A DNA stretch of 64,000 bases from a bacterium (GCA_021817145.1 JAKAVV010000001.1:152360-216359), one strand, 5' to 3'. Positions 47,178 through 57,949 are shown, counted from the first letter of the stretch. The notes: generated by a model from the letters alone, not told the origin. Translations and numbers: made by a program.

Positions 47178-49409
47178 TTAAAAAAATGCGTAAGTGTACT
47201 TCAGTTCGAATTTCTGATTTTCCTGGAGAGGGCTGGCGCCAGTTATTGATGAGACAAATTGAGGACCAAGGATATAAATAGCATAAAGGTGACTTTCTGT
47301 CCGAAATCTCCAGTCTAGAATCGCGTCTTCGGATCCTGGATGAGGGGCTGTTGAATCGTTTTGATATTGAATTTGTAGATTTAAATAGCGTGAAAAGGCA
47401 TAAGTTAAACTGTCTGTGTCTAAAATCAAGTGAATCTTTCCTACTCCCAATTGAAGGGCTTGATCACTGTGAGAGTAGTTGGCTGAAAGATGGATCCCAG
47501 GGTTTAGACTTATGGTGTAATTGATCCCATGCTCTTTTCCTGTAAAGGTTCTTCCCCAATAATAACTTAAAAAATATGAAAAAAGAGAGGTTGGATTAGA
47601 ACTGTAAGAAACAACATGTTCCTGAGTCGTATATCCCCCTGCTGGAACTGTAAGATTTGGGATCGGCTGGAAAGAGGAGAAAAGGTTCCAGTTTGTTTTA
47701 TCATAAGGCTGGATATAAAGAAAAGAGCCATTATTAAAAAGAATGGTCATCTGATAATGAAATTCAGACAAAAAAGGTTCCCCTTGAATCAGATTGACTC
47801 GTAAAAGTTCATCAAAAAAATTGATATGTCGAATATCAAAAATTCGAGGCCTAAGAGTAAAACTTTCATTGAGATCCGTGGTATTGTCATCCGAAAATTT
47901 CCGAAATCCCAGTTCAGGATTAAAATTTGGTTCTTGATCTTCTTGAAGAAAAGAGGCATTAACCCAATTGTTTTGATAACTTGCTCCAAATAACCCTCCC
48001 CAATTGTTTCCTTTTAACCCTGGAGTATTTGTTTCAGCAAAAAAACCTCCAATCCCAAAATGGGAATTCAAAAAATTTAGATTGTAGTCAGTTCCATAAG
48101 TGTCATTATTTAATAAAGAGTCCCCTGGAACATCTTTTTGTATTCCGATAAATCCAATGTAGGATCCGGATGAAAACCTTTGTTTCAGTCGTTCCACACC
48201 ATAATTGATCGGGGGTGTTAGAGGAGTGGCATCCTGCCTAACCGCTAACATTCCAATATCTTCATTCCCAATTGAACCATCTACTTTTAATCCCCCTTCA
48301 AGAGGAACAACAGCCCCTGTGGCTGGATCAATTCCAATATTTCTGCTGAAAAATAACTGATTCAACCCTGAAAATCCAGCATTAAAGATATCTTCTCTTT
48401 CCAGAAAAAAAGAGCGGTCTTCTGGCAGATAAAGAGGGATTGGAGAGAAATTAATCTGCTCTAAATCAGCGGGAGTTTGCGAAAAATCAGGGTTGACTGC
48501 CGCTCTTCCCATGATTCCACTGGTAATCCCAAATTTATAATCAAATCCAGAGGTTCCATACAGTCCATAAGGCTCAGGAAGGTTCTTCTGATACGCGCCT
48601 GAAACGTACGGTTCAAATAACTGAAGTTTTGTGGATTTGATCCCGTGAAAAGGACCGATTGTTCCTGCTTTTGAAAGAGTATAAATCCCGTAAATCCTCT
48701 GCCAGGCTGTCCATACATCCACTTCTTGTTTTCTGCGGATATCTCTTTGAAAATTGATCCTCCAGATGGCATGTTTGCTGCTGAAGTTTAGAGTTGAAAA
48801 AGGGATCGCGATTTCAGCAGTCCAACCTGTTTTAACGATTTTTGCTCTGGAATGCCAGATCCCATTCCAGGCAGTATCTACCAGTCCCCCTTCTTCTCCA
48901 ACAAGGGCATCCAGTTTTGTTCCTAATGGATTGACCGCGAAAAAATATCCGTTCTGACCGCTGTCCGTTGGATCAATGATAACAAGAAACTGATCATCAG
49001 TTCCTTGATTTCCATCTCTGACCAACTGTTTCGCCAAAATTTTAGAGGGATGGGGATCATAGCAGTAGATCCCAAAATAAATCGCTTTTTTTGTATAAAG
49101 AATTCGAACTGTTGTTTTAAAAGTGGCAGGTTCCCCATTATCTGGGGAATATTGAATAAAATGAGTTACTAAAGCCCCTTTTTCCCATTCGGGATCAGTG
49201 AGAGTTCCTGTTAATCGAGGGGGGCGCTTTACATAAACAGGAATAATTCCATGAGCAGGGATGACTGTTTGAGCAGGGATGAGGGATCTTGGGGCTGCAT
49301 AAGATTTTACAGGCATGAATCCAAGTAAAAAAAAGATAAGAATCCAAGCAGCTCTGTATTGAAAACCACTCCAAGCGCGCTGTTTCGGTGTTGTGAAGGA
49401 GTCAAACAT
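47178..49409 (-). CDS. CBM9-like/DUF5916-type outer-membrane protein
   Basis: Signal sequence; PRLTGTLTDPEWEKGALVTHFIQYSPDNGEPATFKTTVRILYTKKAIYFGIYCYDPHP; C-terminal beta barrel ending YTYAFF. Confidence 0.82.
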   Translation of the reverse strand: MFDSFTTPKQRAWSGFQYRAAWILIFFLLGFMPVKSYAAPRSLIPAQTVIPAHGIIPVYVKRPPRLTGTLTDPEWEKGALVTHFIQYSPDNGEPATFKTTVRILYTKKAIYFGIYCYDPHPSKILAKQLVRDGNQGTDDQFLVIIDPTDSGQNGYFFAVNPLGTKLDALVGEEGGLVDTAWNGIWHSRAKIVKTGWTAEIAIPFSTLNFSSKHAIWRINFQRDIRRKQEVDVWTAWQRIYGIYTLSKAGTIGPFHGIKSTKLQLFEPYVSGAYQKNLPEPYGLYGTSGFDYKFGITSGIMGRAAVNPDFSQTPADLEQINFSPIPLYLPEDRSFFLEREDIFNAGFSGLNQLFFSRNIGIDPATGAVVPLEGGLKVDGSIGNEDIGMLAVRQDATPLTPPINYGVERLKQRFSSGSYIGFIGIQKDVPGDSLLNNDTYGTDYNLNFLNSHFGIGGFFAETNTPGLKGNNWGGLFGASYQNNWVNASFLQEDQEPNFNPELGFRKFSDDNTTDLNESFTLRPRIFDIRHINFFDELLRVNLIQGEPFLSEFHYQMTILFNNGSFLYIQPYDKTNWNLFSSFQPIPNLTVPAGGYTTQEHVVSYSSNPTSLFSYFLSYYWGRTFTGKEHGINYTISLNPGIHLSANYSHSDQALQLGVGKIHLILDTDSLTYAFSRYLNLQIQYQNDSTAPHPGSEDAILDWRFRTESHLYAIYILGPQFVSSITGASPLQENQKFELKYTYAFF

Positions 49410-49914
49410 AAGGTTCTTTTTTCAGTTTTGCCTGTCCTGATTCGATTAAATTAGAAAGGACATCTACCAGAACATCCCGATCTCTGTCATGTTCCTCTAA
49501 AATACCATCGAACTGTTTTTCCGAGATGAGGAAAAAAGCTCCATATAAATATTGATCTCCTTGAACCTGACTTTTCCATATAATGTGTCCTGTAATAAGG
49601 GGGGATTCAATGGCATGAGAAACAAAAGGAGTAAAATCGAACAAAATGGTTGAGTCAGGCATAAGATCTATAGAGGTTTCCATTTGAAGACCTTCAAGAC
49701 TGAAGTCGCTGATAACGCATTCCTGCCATTTATCGCTTTCTTCAGAGTACCAAAAATTTAAAGGAATCTTTACAGAATAGCGGCGAAAACGCCTTTTCTC
49801 TCTGTCAGACCGTTCAGGAGTTTTCCTTGGAACTGAGTCCACTCTTCTTATTTTACCACGAATTTCATTCCCATTCAATGGTTCCAGGGGGTTTTGGGGT
49901 AATATCATAAACAA
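49402..49914 (-). CDS. PilZ-domain protein (start probably downstream of the guaA stop)
   Basis: RRFRRYSV…VISDFSLEGLQM matches RxxxR…DxSxxG. Confidence 0.8.
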   Translation of the reverse strand: MFMILPQNPLEPLNGNEIRGKIRRVDSVPRKTPERSDREKRRFRRYSVKIPLNFWYSEESDKWQECVISDFSLEGLQMETSIDLMPDSTILFDFTPFVSHAIESPLITGHIIWKSQVQGDQYLYGAFFLISEKQFDGILEEHDRDRDVLVDVLSNLIESGQAKLKKEPYV

Positions 49915-51400
49915 CCCGATTAATTCCTTTTACTTCACTAATGATTCTGCTTGAAATTTGATTTAACACTTTCCAGGGCAGAGGAGCAGAAGAAGCAGTC
50001 ATTCCATCTTGAGAGTGAACCGCTCGAATGGCTGCCACTTGTTCATAAGTCCTCTTATCTCCCATCACACCAACTGTTTTTAAAGGGAGGAGAACAGCAA
50101 AATACTGCCAAAGCTTCCCTGCTTCTTTCGTTTTTTCTATCTCTTCCTGCACAATTAAATCCGCTTTTCGTAAAAGGGAGAGCCGTTTTTCATCAACTGC
50201 GCCTAAAATACGGACAGCCAGCCCAGGTCCAGGGAAAGGCTGCCTTTTTAAAATTTTGTCTGGCAGCCCTAATGTTTTTCCGATTTCTCTGACTTCATCT
50301 TTAAAAAGATACCGCAGAGGTTCAATGAGTTCTAGTTTCATATTTTTAGGGAGCCCTCCAACATTATGGTGGGTTTTAATTTTAGCGGAAAGCTTGTTCT
50401 TGCCAACAGAGCTTTCAATAACATCAGGGTAAAGCGTCCCCTGCGCCAAAAATTTCACGTTTAAGGATTTTGCTTTTTTTTCAAAAAGTTGAATAAAAGT
50501 TCTGCCGATGATTTTTCTTTTTTTTTCAGGATCTTCCACATTTTTGAGCTCTTTTAAAAAAAATTCAGCTGAATTTGAGACGTGAAAACTCATCGGGAAA
50601 TGAGAAAGAATCTCTATTACATCCTGTTTTTCATTTTCTCTTAAAAGCCCTGTGTCCACAAAAACAGAGTGAAGGTTTTTCCCAACCGCTTTTGCGGTTA
50701 AAAGAGCGGCAACTGTTGAATCAATTCCTCCTGAAACTCCGCAGATTACTTTCTCTTCTTTGACTTGTTCTTGGATCTGCTGAATTGAATCTTGTATAAA
50801 GGAGTTTAAATTCCATGAAAATTGGCAATTGCAGATCTTTAAAAAGTTTTTTAAAAGAGTTTTCCCAAAAAGGGTATGGGTTACTTCAGGATGGAACTGC
50901 ACCCCATAAATTTTTTTCTCGTCATTTCCTACAGCAGAAATCAATCCTGATAAACTTCGAGCAAGGACATGAAATGGAGAAGGGATTTTTGACACTTCGT
51001 CCCCATGACTCATCCAGCAGGAAGATCCAGTTTTTATATTTTGAAACAAAGGGGAAGAATTTAGAATTTCAATTTGCGCTGGACCGTACTCTCTTTTGAG
51101 TGATGAGCGGACCTCTCCATTAAACTCTTTTGCCAAGAGCTGCATCCCATAACAGATTCCAAGAACAGGGAGGTTTTGTTTTAAAATCCAATCAGGAAGT
51201 TGGGGCGCATCTTTGTCATAGACACTGGCAGGACCCCCGCTTAAAACGATCCCTTTGGGTTTAAGAGATAAAACTTTTGTTAATGCTGTGTCAGGAGGGA
51301 GAAGTTCTGTATAAACTCCGAGTTCTCGAATTCTTCTGCAAATCAATTGGTTGTACTGCGACCCGTAATCCAGGACTAGAATGGTTTCCCTGCTGTTCAT
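49865..51400 (-). CDS. guaA: GMP synthase, glutamine-hydrolysing (likely start MNSRETILVLDYGSQYN at 51400)
   Basis: LDYGSQYNQLICRRIRE, GICYGMQLLA, SGGIDSTVAA, C-terminal RVVYDITPKPPGTIEWE. Confidence 0.97.
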   Translation of the reverse strand: MNSRETILVLDYGSQYNQLICRRIRELGVYTELLPPDTALTKVLSLKPKGIVLSGGPASVYDKDAPQLPDWILKQNLPVLGICYGMQLLAKEFNGEVRSSLKREYGPAQIEILNSSPLFQNIKTGSSCWMSHGDEVSKIPSPFHVLARSLSGLISAVGNDEKKIYGVQFHPEVTHTLFGKTLLKNFLKICNCQFSWNLNSFIQDSIQQIQEQVKEEKVICGVSGGIDSTVAALLTAKAVGKNLHSVFVDTGLLRENEKQDVIEILSHFPMSFHVSNSAEFFLKELKNVEDPEKKRKIIGRTFIQLFEKKAKSLNVKFLAQGTLYPDVIESSVGKNKLSAKIKTHHNVGGLPKNMKLELIEPLRYLFKDEVREIGKTLGLPDKILKRQPFPGPGLAVRILGAVDEKRLSLLRKADLIVQEEIEKTKEAGKLWQYFAVLLPLKTVGVMGDKRTYEQVAAIRAVHSQDGMTASSAPLPWKVLNQISSRIISEVKGINRVVYDITPKPPGTIEWE

Positions 51401-52647
51401 TGGTTCAATTTTAAAAATTGCAGAACGCTTTCCCAAACATCATGAGCATGGGAGCCTAGATGAGGGGTGTGGTCAGTTTTGCTGTATAAAGTCAGTTTAT
51501 AAGGAGTTTGGAAGCTTTTCAATTCTCGTATTAAATCTTGGATTTTTGAGACAGGAATCAGGGAATCAGAATCTCCCAGAAATAGGGATAAGGGGGAGTG
51601 AAATCGATCCAGATATTGTAATGGGGAGCGTTTCCGATAAGGGTCAGGAGTTTGATCCGCTAAGGCTCCAATGAAAAGAATAAGGCTGACCATTTGCCAG
51701 GTCTGCGCTCTGTCTTTTGATTTTTGCAGGAAGTTCCAGTAAGCCATGAAATCCAGAATGCAGGGGAGAAGAATAAGCCCTTTTGTTTTTATCTGGGCTG
51801 CAGCAATAAAATTCGCAGTCCCTCCTTCCCCTTCTCCAAGAAGAAAGAGAGCTTCTGGATCACTGTGCCCTTGGCCTGTCAGATATTGAACTGCAGATAA
51901 AATATCTTTTACTTCTCCTAAAGAAAACTCAGGAACCCCATCTGATAATCCCTGCCCCCGAAATTCTGGCGCAAATGCAGTGAATCCGTTTTGCGCCAGT
52001 GAAATACAAGAAGCCAGGCTGAAAGGGGTAAATCCCCAAAACCCGCTGTGCCCAATGATAACAGTGGAAAGATGAGTTTTGTTTAAGGGCACAGCTAAAA
52101 AACCTCGAATATTAAATCCGTCAGATTGATATTGAACCATTTCGATTTTAATTTCATTTTCCTCTTTAGCAGTTAAAACAGGGCAGGGGATTGGACCAAT
52201 TGGGGAGAGCGCTTCACTTAAGACCTCTAAAATAAGTTTTGCTGTTTCTGGAGAGGTTTGTTTTAAAGAAACAGCTTGATTGAGGAGAAGTGTTTCACCT
52301 TCAACAGGCTGGTTTTTATTTTGTTTTATTTTCATCCCTTTTTGACACGATTCTTCTAGTTCTTCAATCGTTTTACTTTTTTCAGGGAGAGGGGGGGAGC
52401 TCTTCCACTGTGTGAGTGTTTCTTCCAGTTCATCAAATCGGATCCCAAACCCTGGAGGTTTGAGCAGTTTTAAGATTTTATGGCGTACTGAAAAAAGATC
52501 TTTTTTATTCTCTGCGGATAAGTTGGGTGTCCAGGATCTGCTGTATTCCTGCCACAGCGGAATAAAACTCAAGAGCAGTTTTCGTTCTTGTTCTGTTAAA
52601 AGTGCAGATGTAAAAGTAAGAGTGGGCTCGGCAGACAGTCGAATCAT
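51397..52647 (-). CDS. Alpha/beta hydrolase family protein
   Basis: STVIIGHSGFWGF, FAPEFRGQGLSDG, LFLLGEGEGGTANFIAA. Confidence 0.75.
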   Translation of the reverse strand: MIRLSAEPTLTFTSALLTEQERKLLLSFIPLWQEYSRSWTPNLSAENKKDLFSVRHKILKLLKPPGFGIRFDELEETLTQWKSSPPLPEKSKTIEELEESCQKGMKIKQNKNQPVEGETLLLNQAVSLKQTSPETAKLILEVLSEALSPIGPIPCPVLTAKEENEIKIEMVQYQSDGFNIRGFLAVPLNKTHLSTVIIGHSGFWGFTPFSLASCISLAQNGFTAFAPEFRGQGLSDGVPEFSLGEVKDILSAVQYLTGQGHSDPEALFLLGEGEGGTANFIAAAQIKTKGLILLPCILDFMAYWNFLQKSKDRAQTWQMVSLILFIGALADQTPDPYRKRSPLQYLDRFHSPLSLFLGDSDSLIPVSKIQDLIRELKSFQTPYKLTLYSKTDHTPHLGSHAHDVWESVLQFLKLNQ

Positions 52648-53354
52648 AATTTATTTTTCTTGCAGGCATCAGTAAACCCTTTAAAAAGAAGGAGAAAATT
52701 TGATAAAATCTCCCGGGCTTCAGGATGCCACTGAACGCCTACGATCCACTGAGATTTTTGATATTCGACCCCTTCTATAATTCCATCTTCTGAGAGCGCT
52801 GTGACAATTAAATTTGGAGCCAATTCTTTCACTGCCTGGTGGTGTCTTGAATTAACTTCTATTTCTTCGCCGCAGCAGCGGCTTAAAAGAGAATCGGGTC
52901 TAATTTTTACTTGATGGCGAACCCTTCTTTTCTCTTCTCGAGTTAAGTGGTTTTGATTTTTATGGGAGAGATGGAGCCCCTCTTTTATTTGGGTTTCTAA
53001 ATCCTGATACAGGGTTCCTTTTAAAGCCACATTTAATATTTGAATTCCTCTGCAAATAGCGAGGATAGGTTTTTTTGAAGATAAAAAATCCTGGATGGTT
53101 TGAAATTCAAAGTGATCCCTTTGTTCATCCGGTTCATCGCAGAAATCCTCTTTTTTCTCCCCATAAAATTTTGGGTGAACGTCCCCTCCTCCTGTTAGAA
53201 GCAGTCCATCTGTTTCAATTAAATGGTCGGAAGTGAAATTGTCTCCAGGGCGAAAGACAATCGGGTTTCCACCTGCTTTTGAAATCGCTTCAATATACTC
53301 TTCATCAGAAGGTTTTTTCAATTGGCCTAAAAGGACTGCGATGTTTGGATTCAT
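52644..53354 (-). CDS. Gamma-glutamyl-gamma-aminobutyrate hydrolase-like peptidase C26
   Basis: GLLLTGGGDVHPKFYGE, KPILAICRGIQILNVALKGTLYQDL, IVGVQWHPE. Confidence 0.93.
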   Translation of the reverse strand: MNPNIAVLLGQLKKPSDEEYIEAISKAGGNPIVFRPGDNFTSDHLIETDGLLLTGGGDVHPKFYGEKKEDFCDEPDEQRDHFEFQTIQDFLSSKKPILAICRGIQILNVALKGTLYQDLETQIKEGLHLSHKNQNHLTREEKRRVRHQVKIRPDSLLSRCCGEEIEVNSRHHQAVKELAPNLIVTALSEDGIIEGVEYQKSQWIVGVQWHPEAREILSNFLLLFKGFTDACKKNKL

Positions 53355-53368
53355 GGTATGCCCTCTTA

Positions 53369-54337
53369 TTAGACTCGGATACAGGCGACTTTATGTCCTG
53401 GTTCAATGGTTCTAAGTTCTGGAACCGCTTCTCTGCATTTTTCAATGGCAAGTGGGCAGCGAGTGTTAAAAGGGCAGCCAGGGGGTGGATGAATAGGGGA
53501 GGGAATATCCCCCTGCAGAATGATTCTCTGTCTCTGCTTTTGAATTTCCGGATCTGGAATCGGAATAGCGCTCATTAAAGCTTTTGTGTAAGGGTGAAGA
53601 GGATTGTTATAGAGCTGATTTTTTTCAGCGAATTCCATGAATCTTCCAAGATACATGACAGCCACATGATTAGAGATATGTTTGACAACAGAAAGGTCGT
53701 GCGAAATAAAGAGATAGGTTAGTCTAAATTTTTCTTGAAGCTCCTGCATCAGATTGATGACCTGAGCTTGAATCGAAACATCCAGCGCGCTGACCGGTTC
53801 ATCTGCTACAATAAGTTTGGGTTGAACAGCTAAAGCTCTTGCAATTCCGATTCTCTGCCTCTGCCCTCCGCTGAATTCATGAGGATAACGGTTTGCCTGG
53901 TTGGCATTTAATCCTACCACCTTTAGGAGCTCTTTAACTCTCTCCTGGCTCCCTTTCCCATTGGTTAAATGATGGAGTTTTAAGGGTTCTGCGATAATTC
54001 TCCCTATGGTCATTCTAGGATTCAAAGAAGCATAAGGATCTTGAAAAATGATCTGCATCTTTTTTCTGAGGGAGCGAAGAACTTTGTGGCTGGCTTTAAA
54101 AACATCAACTCCATCAAAAATGACTTCTCCATCTGTCGGTTCATTTAATCTTAAAATAACTCTTCCAAGGGTTGATTTACCAGAGCCGGATTCCCCTACA
54201 ATTCCCAGGGTTTCCCCTTCCTGAACTTCAAAACTGACGTCATCCACTGCCCGCACATTTCCTGTGACTTTTGAAAAGATAAGCCCAGAAGTGATGGGAA
54301 AATACTTTTTTAAATGATTGACAACCAATAGACTCAT
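53369..54337 (-). CDS. Peptide ABC transporter ATPase (OppF/DppF type)
   Basis: GESGSGKSTLGRVILRL, FSGGQRQRIGIARALA, C-terminal oligo_HPY GCPFNTRCPLA. Confidence 0.95.
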   Translation of the reverse strand: MSLLVVNHLKKYFPITSGLIFSKVTGNVRAVDDVSFEVQEGETLGIVGESGSGKSTLGRVILRLNEPTDGEVIFDGVDVFKASHKVLRSLRKKMQIIFQDPYASLNPRMTIGRIIAEPLKLHHLTNGKGSQERVKELLKVVGLNANQANRYPHEFSGGQRQRIGIARALAVQPKLIVADEPVSALDVSIQAQVINLMQELQEKFRLTYLFISHDLSVVKHISNHVAVMYLGRFMEFAEKNQLYNNPLHPYTKALMSAIPIPDPEIQKQRQRIILQGDIPSPIHPPPGCPFNTRCPLAIEKCREAVPELRTIEPGHKVACIRV

Positions 54338-55326
54338 CTTTTTACCTGTGATTGAACCTCAACTTTTTCGGAAAGGATGCATCTTGCTTCATGGTTGGGT
54401 TCTACCATTTTCAGATCGGGTTCTGACTGCAGGCACTGCGGTATAACCAGTTTGCAGCGGGGGGCAAAAGTGCAGGAATTTGCTTTCTCTCGTAAAGTAG
54501 GTGGCTGTCCATCAATCGGGATTAATCGTCTGTCTTGGGTTTCATCCAGTCGTGGAAGAGAGGTTAAAAGTCCTGCTGTGTAAGGATGTTTTGGGCTTTT
54601 AAACAGAAGCCGAGATGGCGCTTTTTCAACCGCTCTTCCCGCATACATCACCATCACATCCTCACAAATATCAGCGACAATTCCTAAGTTGTGAGTAATC
54701 AGAATAATGCTGGTTTGAAACTCTTTTTGGAGTTCTTTCATAAGATCTAAAATCTGGGCTTGAACTGTCACGTCCAGGGCGGTTGTAGGTTCATCCGCAA
54801 TCAGCAGAGAAGGGCTGCAGGATAAAGCCATGGCAATCATAGCCCTTTGTCTCATTCCCCCGCTTAATTGATGCGGATAAGCTTGATACCGTTCAACAGG
54901 ATTTGGAATTTTAACTTTTTCAAGCATTTGAATCGCTTCTATTTTTGCCATCTGTTTTCCTATCCTTTTGTGGATTTGAATCGCTTCAGAGATTTGGTCT
55001 CCAATGGTAAAAACAGGGTTTAAAGAAGTCATGGGATCCTGAAAAATAACAGAAATTTTTTTTCCTCGAATTTTGTGCATATCAGATTCTGAGAGGTCCA
55101 GAAGATTTTGATTTTCAAAAAGAATTTTTCCTGAAGCAACCTTTCCTGGGGGGGGGATCAATCTCATGGTGGCTAAAGCAGTCATTGATTTTCCGCACCC
55201 TGATTCCCCTACAATTCCAAGAGTCTTCCCTTTTTCAACTGAAAAGCTCAATCCATCCACTGCTCTGACAATCCCTTCATCTGTAAAAAACTGCACCTGT
55301 AAATCTTGAATCTCAAGAAGAGGCAT
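54334..55326 (-). CDS. Peptide ABC transporter ATPase (OppD/DppD type)
   Basis: GESGCGKSMTALATMRL, LSGGMRQRAMIAMALSCSP, CTFAPRCKLVIPQC. Confidence 0.95.
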   Translation of the reverse strand: MPLLEIQDLQVQFFTDEGIVRAVDGLSFSVEKGKTLGIVGESGCGKSMTALATMRLIPPPGKVASGKILFENQNLLDLSESDMHKIRGKKISVIFQDPMTSLNPVFTIGDQISEAIQIHKRIGKQMAKIEAIQMLEKVKIPNPVERYQAYPHQLSGGMRQRAMIAMALSCSPSLLIADEPTTALDVTVQAQILDLMKELQKEFQTSIILITHNLGIVADICEDVMVMYAGRAVEKAPSRLLFKSPKHPYTAGLLTSLPRLDETQDRRLIPIDGQPPTLREKANSCTFAPRCKLVIPQCLQSEPDLKMVEPNHEARCILSEKVEVQSQVKR

Positions 55327-55332
55327 CTTTTT

Positions 55333-56679
55333 TCATCTCCTCATTTTTGGATCAAAAGCGTCTCTGAGTCCATCACCTAAAAGATTAAAGGCTAAAACTG
55401 TAAGAATAATAAAGAATCCTGGCAGCAGAATCCATGGATAATGGATCAAAGCAATGACATTTTGCGCTTCTGTCAGCATATTTCCCCAACTGGCTTTAGG
55501 CTGCTGAATTCCCAGATCCAGAAAACTTAAAAAAGCTTCCAGCAAAATATAATTTGGGATGCTGAGTGTCATTAAAACGATAATTTGGGAAAAAGTGTTT
55601 GGAATAATATGGCGGATAATTGTTCTAAGATTGCTGCAGCCAATCCCTTCTGCTGCCATGACATATTCTCTTTCCCGCAGTGAAAGCACCATCCCTCGAA
55701 CAATTCGGGCAATAAAGGGCCAGCTGATAAAAGAAATGATAAAAATAATCATAAAATAGACATCTACAGAGGAGATATTCTCAGGAATCACAGCCCGTAA
55801 AGCTAAAAGCAGATACAAAGAGGGGATTGTCATCAGCATTTCTCCGAATCTCTGGATCCAGTTGTCAATATCTATCGCTGGTTTTAACCAGCTTTTATTT
55901 CCTGACAAAAACCCTCCAATGGTTAGCAGAATCCTTGCGGCTAAAGCGATCGCAGCACCTGTTAATGCGCCATTTCGCAAGTACAGCATGGATTCATGAT
56001 GTTTGATACCTGTATAAAGCCCGATTCCTGATCCCAATAAAAGAAGAGAAATCTCCCACCAGATCCCCAGTTTAATTGGTTTCCCAGCATAAAATCCCGA
56101 TATTCCTCCGATTAACATTCCAAAACTGTAGCTGATTAAGACCCCGAATAGTCCTATTGTTAATGAGATTCGAGATCCATATAAAATTCGCGAAAAAATA
56201 TCTCTCCCTAGTCTGCCGCTGCCTAAAAGGTAAATTCGAGCTGGTGGGCTGACCCCAAAAAGCCTCATTTTCATAGGAATAAATCCAAGAAGATAATGTG
56301 TTTTTGCTTGAGGCATCGTATAAAAGAAATGAATGGGATACCGTTTTGATGTGATGGCCACGTATTTGTTAGAAAAAGGGGGAGTTTCGATATAATTATA
56401 AATAAAAGGATCAAGATGAAATTTCCCCTGTTGATCAAAGAAGTGTATCGCGACAGGAGGCATATAAGGTTTGCGGTGATCCGCAAAAGTCTGAGGATAA
56501 GGAGCAATAAAATCTGCAAAAATCATTAGAAAATAAAGAACGACTAAAATCCAGAAACCCGCTAACGCCAATTTATTTTTTTTCAACTGACGAAACGCGA
56601 TCTGCCATTCAGATTTAGGTTTAGTTTCTTTAATAACCTCGATCTTTAATTTCTGATTTTCTATGGGTTGAACCGCCAT
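55333..56679 (-). CDS. Peptide ABC transporter permease (OppC/DppC type) with internal insertion
   Basis: GRDIFSRILYGSRISLTIGLFGVLI; EYVMAAEGIGCSNLRTIIRHIIPNTFSQIIV; LGDGLRDAFDPKMR. Confidence 0.93.
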   Translation of the reverse strand: MAVQPIENQKLKIEVIKETKPKSEWQIAFRQLKKNKLALAGFWILVVLYFLMIFADFIAPYPQTFADHRKPYMPPVAIHFFDQQGKFHLDPFIYNYIETPPFSNKYVAITSKRYPIHFFYTMPQAKTHYLLGFIPMKMRLFGVSPPARIYLLGSGRLGRDIFSRILYGSRISLTIGLFGVLISYSFGMLIGGISGFYAGKPIKLGIWWEISLLLLGSGIGLYTGIKHHESMLYLRNGALTGAAIALAARILLTIGGFLSGNKSWLKPAIDIDNWIQRFGEMLMTIPSLYLLLALRAVIPENISSVDVYFMIIFIISFISWPFIARIVRGMVLSLREREYVMAAEGIGCSNLRTIIRHIIPNTFSQIIVLMTLSIPNYILLEAFLSFLDLGIQQPKASWGNMLTEAQNVIALIHYPWILLPGFFIILTVLAFNLLGDGLRDAFDPKMRR

Positions 56680-56686
56680 TTACATT

Positions 56687-57949
56687 TTAACTCCCGTATC
56701 GAATTCTTGGGTCTGACCAGGCAAGCAGAATATCTCCAATAAGATTTCCGATAATGAGAAAAAGCCCTGAAATCATGACATCCCCCATGACCAGGTATAA
56801 ATCTTTTTCCAGGATTGCTCTATAAATTAAATATCCGAGGCCAGGCCAATTCATTACAATTTCAATGGTTAAGATTCCAGAGATTAAACTTCCTAACTGA
56901 AACCCAAAAAGAGTGATGATCGGGTTTAAGGCATTTCTAAAAACATGTTTGAAAATGACATTTTTTTCGGTGACCCCTTTTGCTCGGGCTGTTGTCACAT
57001 ATTCGGCTCTAAGAACTTCAAGGGTGCTTGCTCTCATTTGCCTTAACATATAGGCAACACTGACAACAGATTCTACAAGAGTTGGAAGAGCTAAATGGCG
57101 GAGCAGATCTAAGAATTTACCCCAGGGGGAAAGAAAATAATAATCAGGGGAGGTGGCTCCTCCAATTGGAAAGTTCGCTTTTTGAAAGAGATAATAAACT
57201 CCTAAAAGGATGGAAAAAGAGAGGATCCCTGTTAAAATGCTTCCACCCAGGAATCTGAATATGTTTTCTGTCCACTGCCTCCATTTTTCTTTTTTGCCAG
57301 GTTGATGCTGGAGTGAAAAAAATCCTCCTAAAACCGCGATGACGAGGGAGATAATTTCAAGGATAGGGATCGCGTCATGAAAAGGGAAAAGTTTGGCTCG
57401 AGCCGCTAAAAAAAGAACGAGAAGAGCAAGAAAAAAATCAGGGATTGCATACCCTATATAGGAATAAAAAATGGTTGCTTGATCAAAATATTTTCCCTGC
57501 TTAACAGCGGAAAGGGTGCCTAAGGGGAGAGCAATAGCCCAACTGACAATGGTGATCGCTATGGCTAAAACTAAAGTATTAATCATGGGATGCCATAAAA
57601 CTTTTGCGATAGGTTCTCTATAAGCGAAAGAGATTCCAAAATTAAAAGCTCTCCAGGAGTGGATATTCCATGTCCACCAGTAATGCAAATTCCACCAGTT
57701 GTATTTTTTCCAATGCTGAGGATGAGGCAGAATCCCTCTAATCCAGCGGTAATACTGCACATACCAGGGTTTGTTCAATCCGAATTGGCGTTCCATTTCA
57801 TGCAGCACGCGCTTTGTAATATGAGGGTTTAATTTAAGAATATCCAGATAATTTCCAGGGGCTAACTGCATAATTAAAAAAGAGATAAAAGAAATACCGA
57901 ACAGTAATATGACCATACTGATCATTCTTTTTACAATGTATCGTATCAT
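56687..57949 (-). CDS. Peptide ABC transporter permease (OppB/DppB type) with internal insertion
   Basis: MIRYIVKRMISMVILLFGISFISFLIMQLAPG; RAEYVTTARAKGVTEKNVIFKHVFRNALNPIIT. Confidence 0.93.
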   Translation of the reverse strand: MIRYIVKRMISMVILLFGISFISFLIMQLAPGNYLDILKLNPHITKRVLHEMERQFGLNKPWYVQYYRWIRGILPHPQHWKKYNWWNLHYWWTWNIHSWRAFNFGISFAYREPIAKVLWHPMINTLVLAIAITIVSWAIALPLGTLSAVKQGKYFDQATIFYSYIGYAIPDFFLALLVLFLAARAKLFPFHDAIPILEIISLVIAVLGGFFSLQHQPGKKEKWRQWTENIFRFLGGSILTGILSFSILLGVYYLFQKANFPIGGATSPDYYFLSPWGKFLDLLRHLALPTLVESVVSVAYMLRQMRASTLEVLRAEYVTTARAKGVTEKNVIFKHVFRNALNPIITLFGFQLGSLISGILTIEIVMNWPGLGYLIYRAILEKDLYLVMGDVMISGLFLIIGNLIGDILLAWSDPRIRYGS

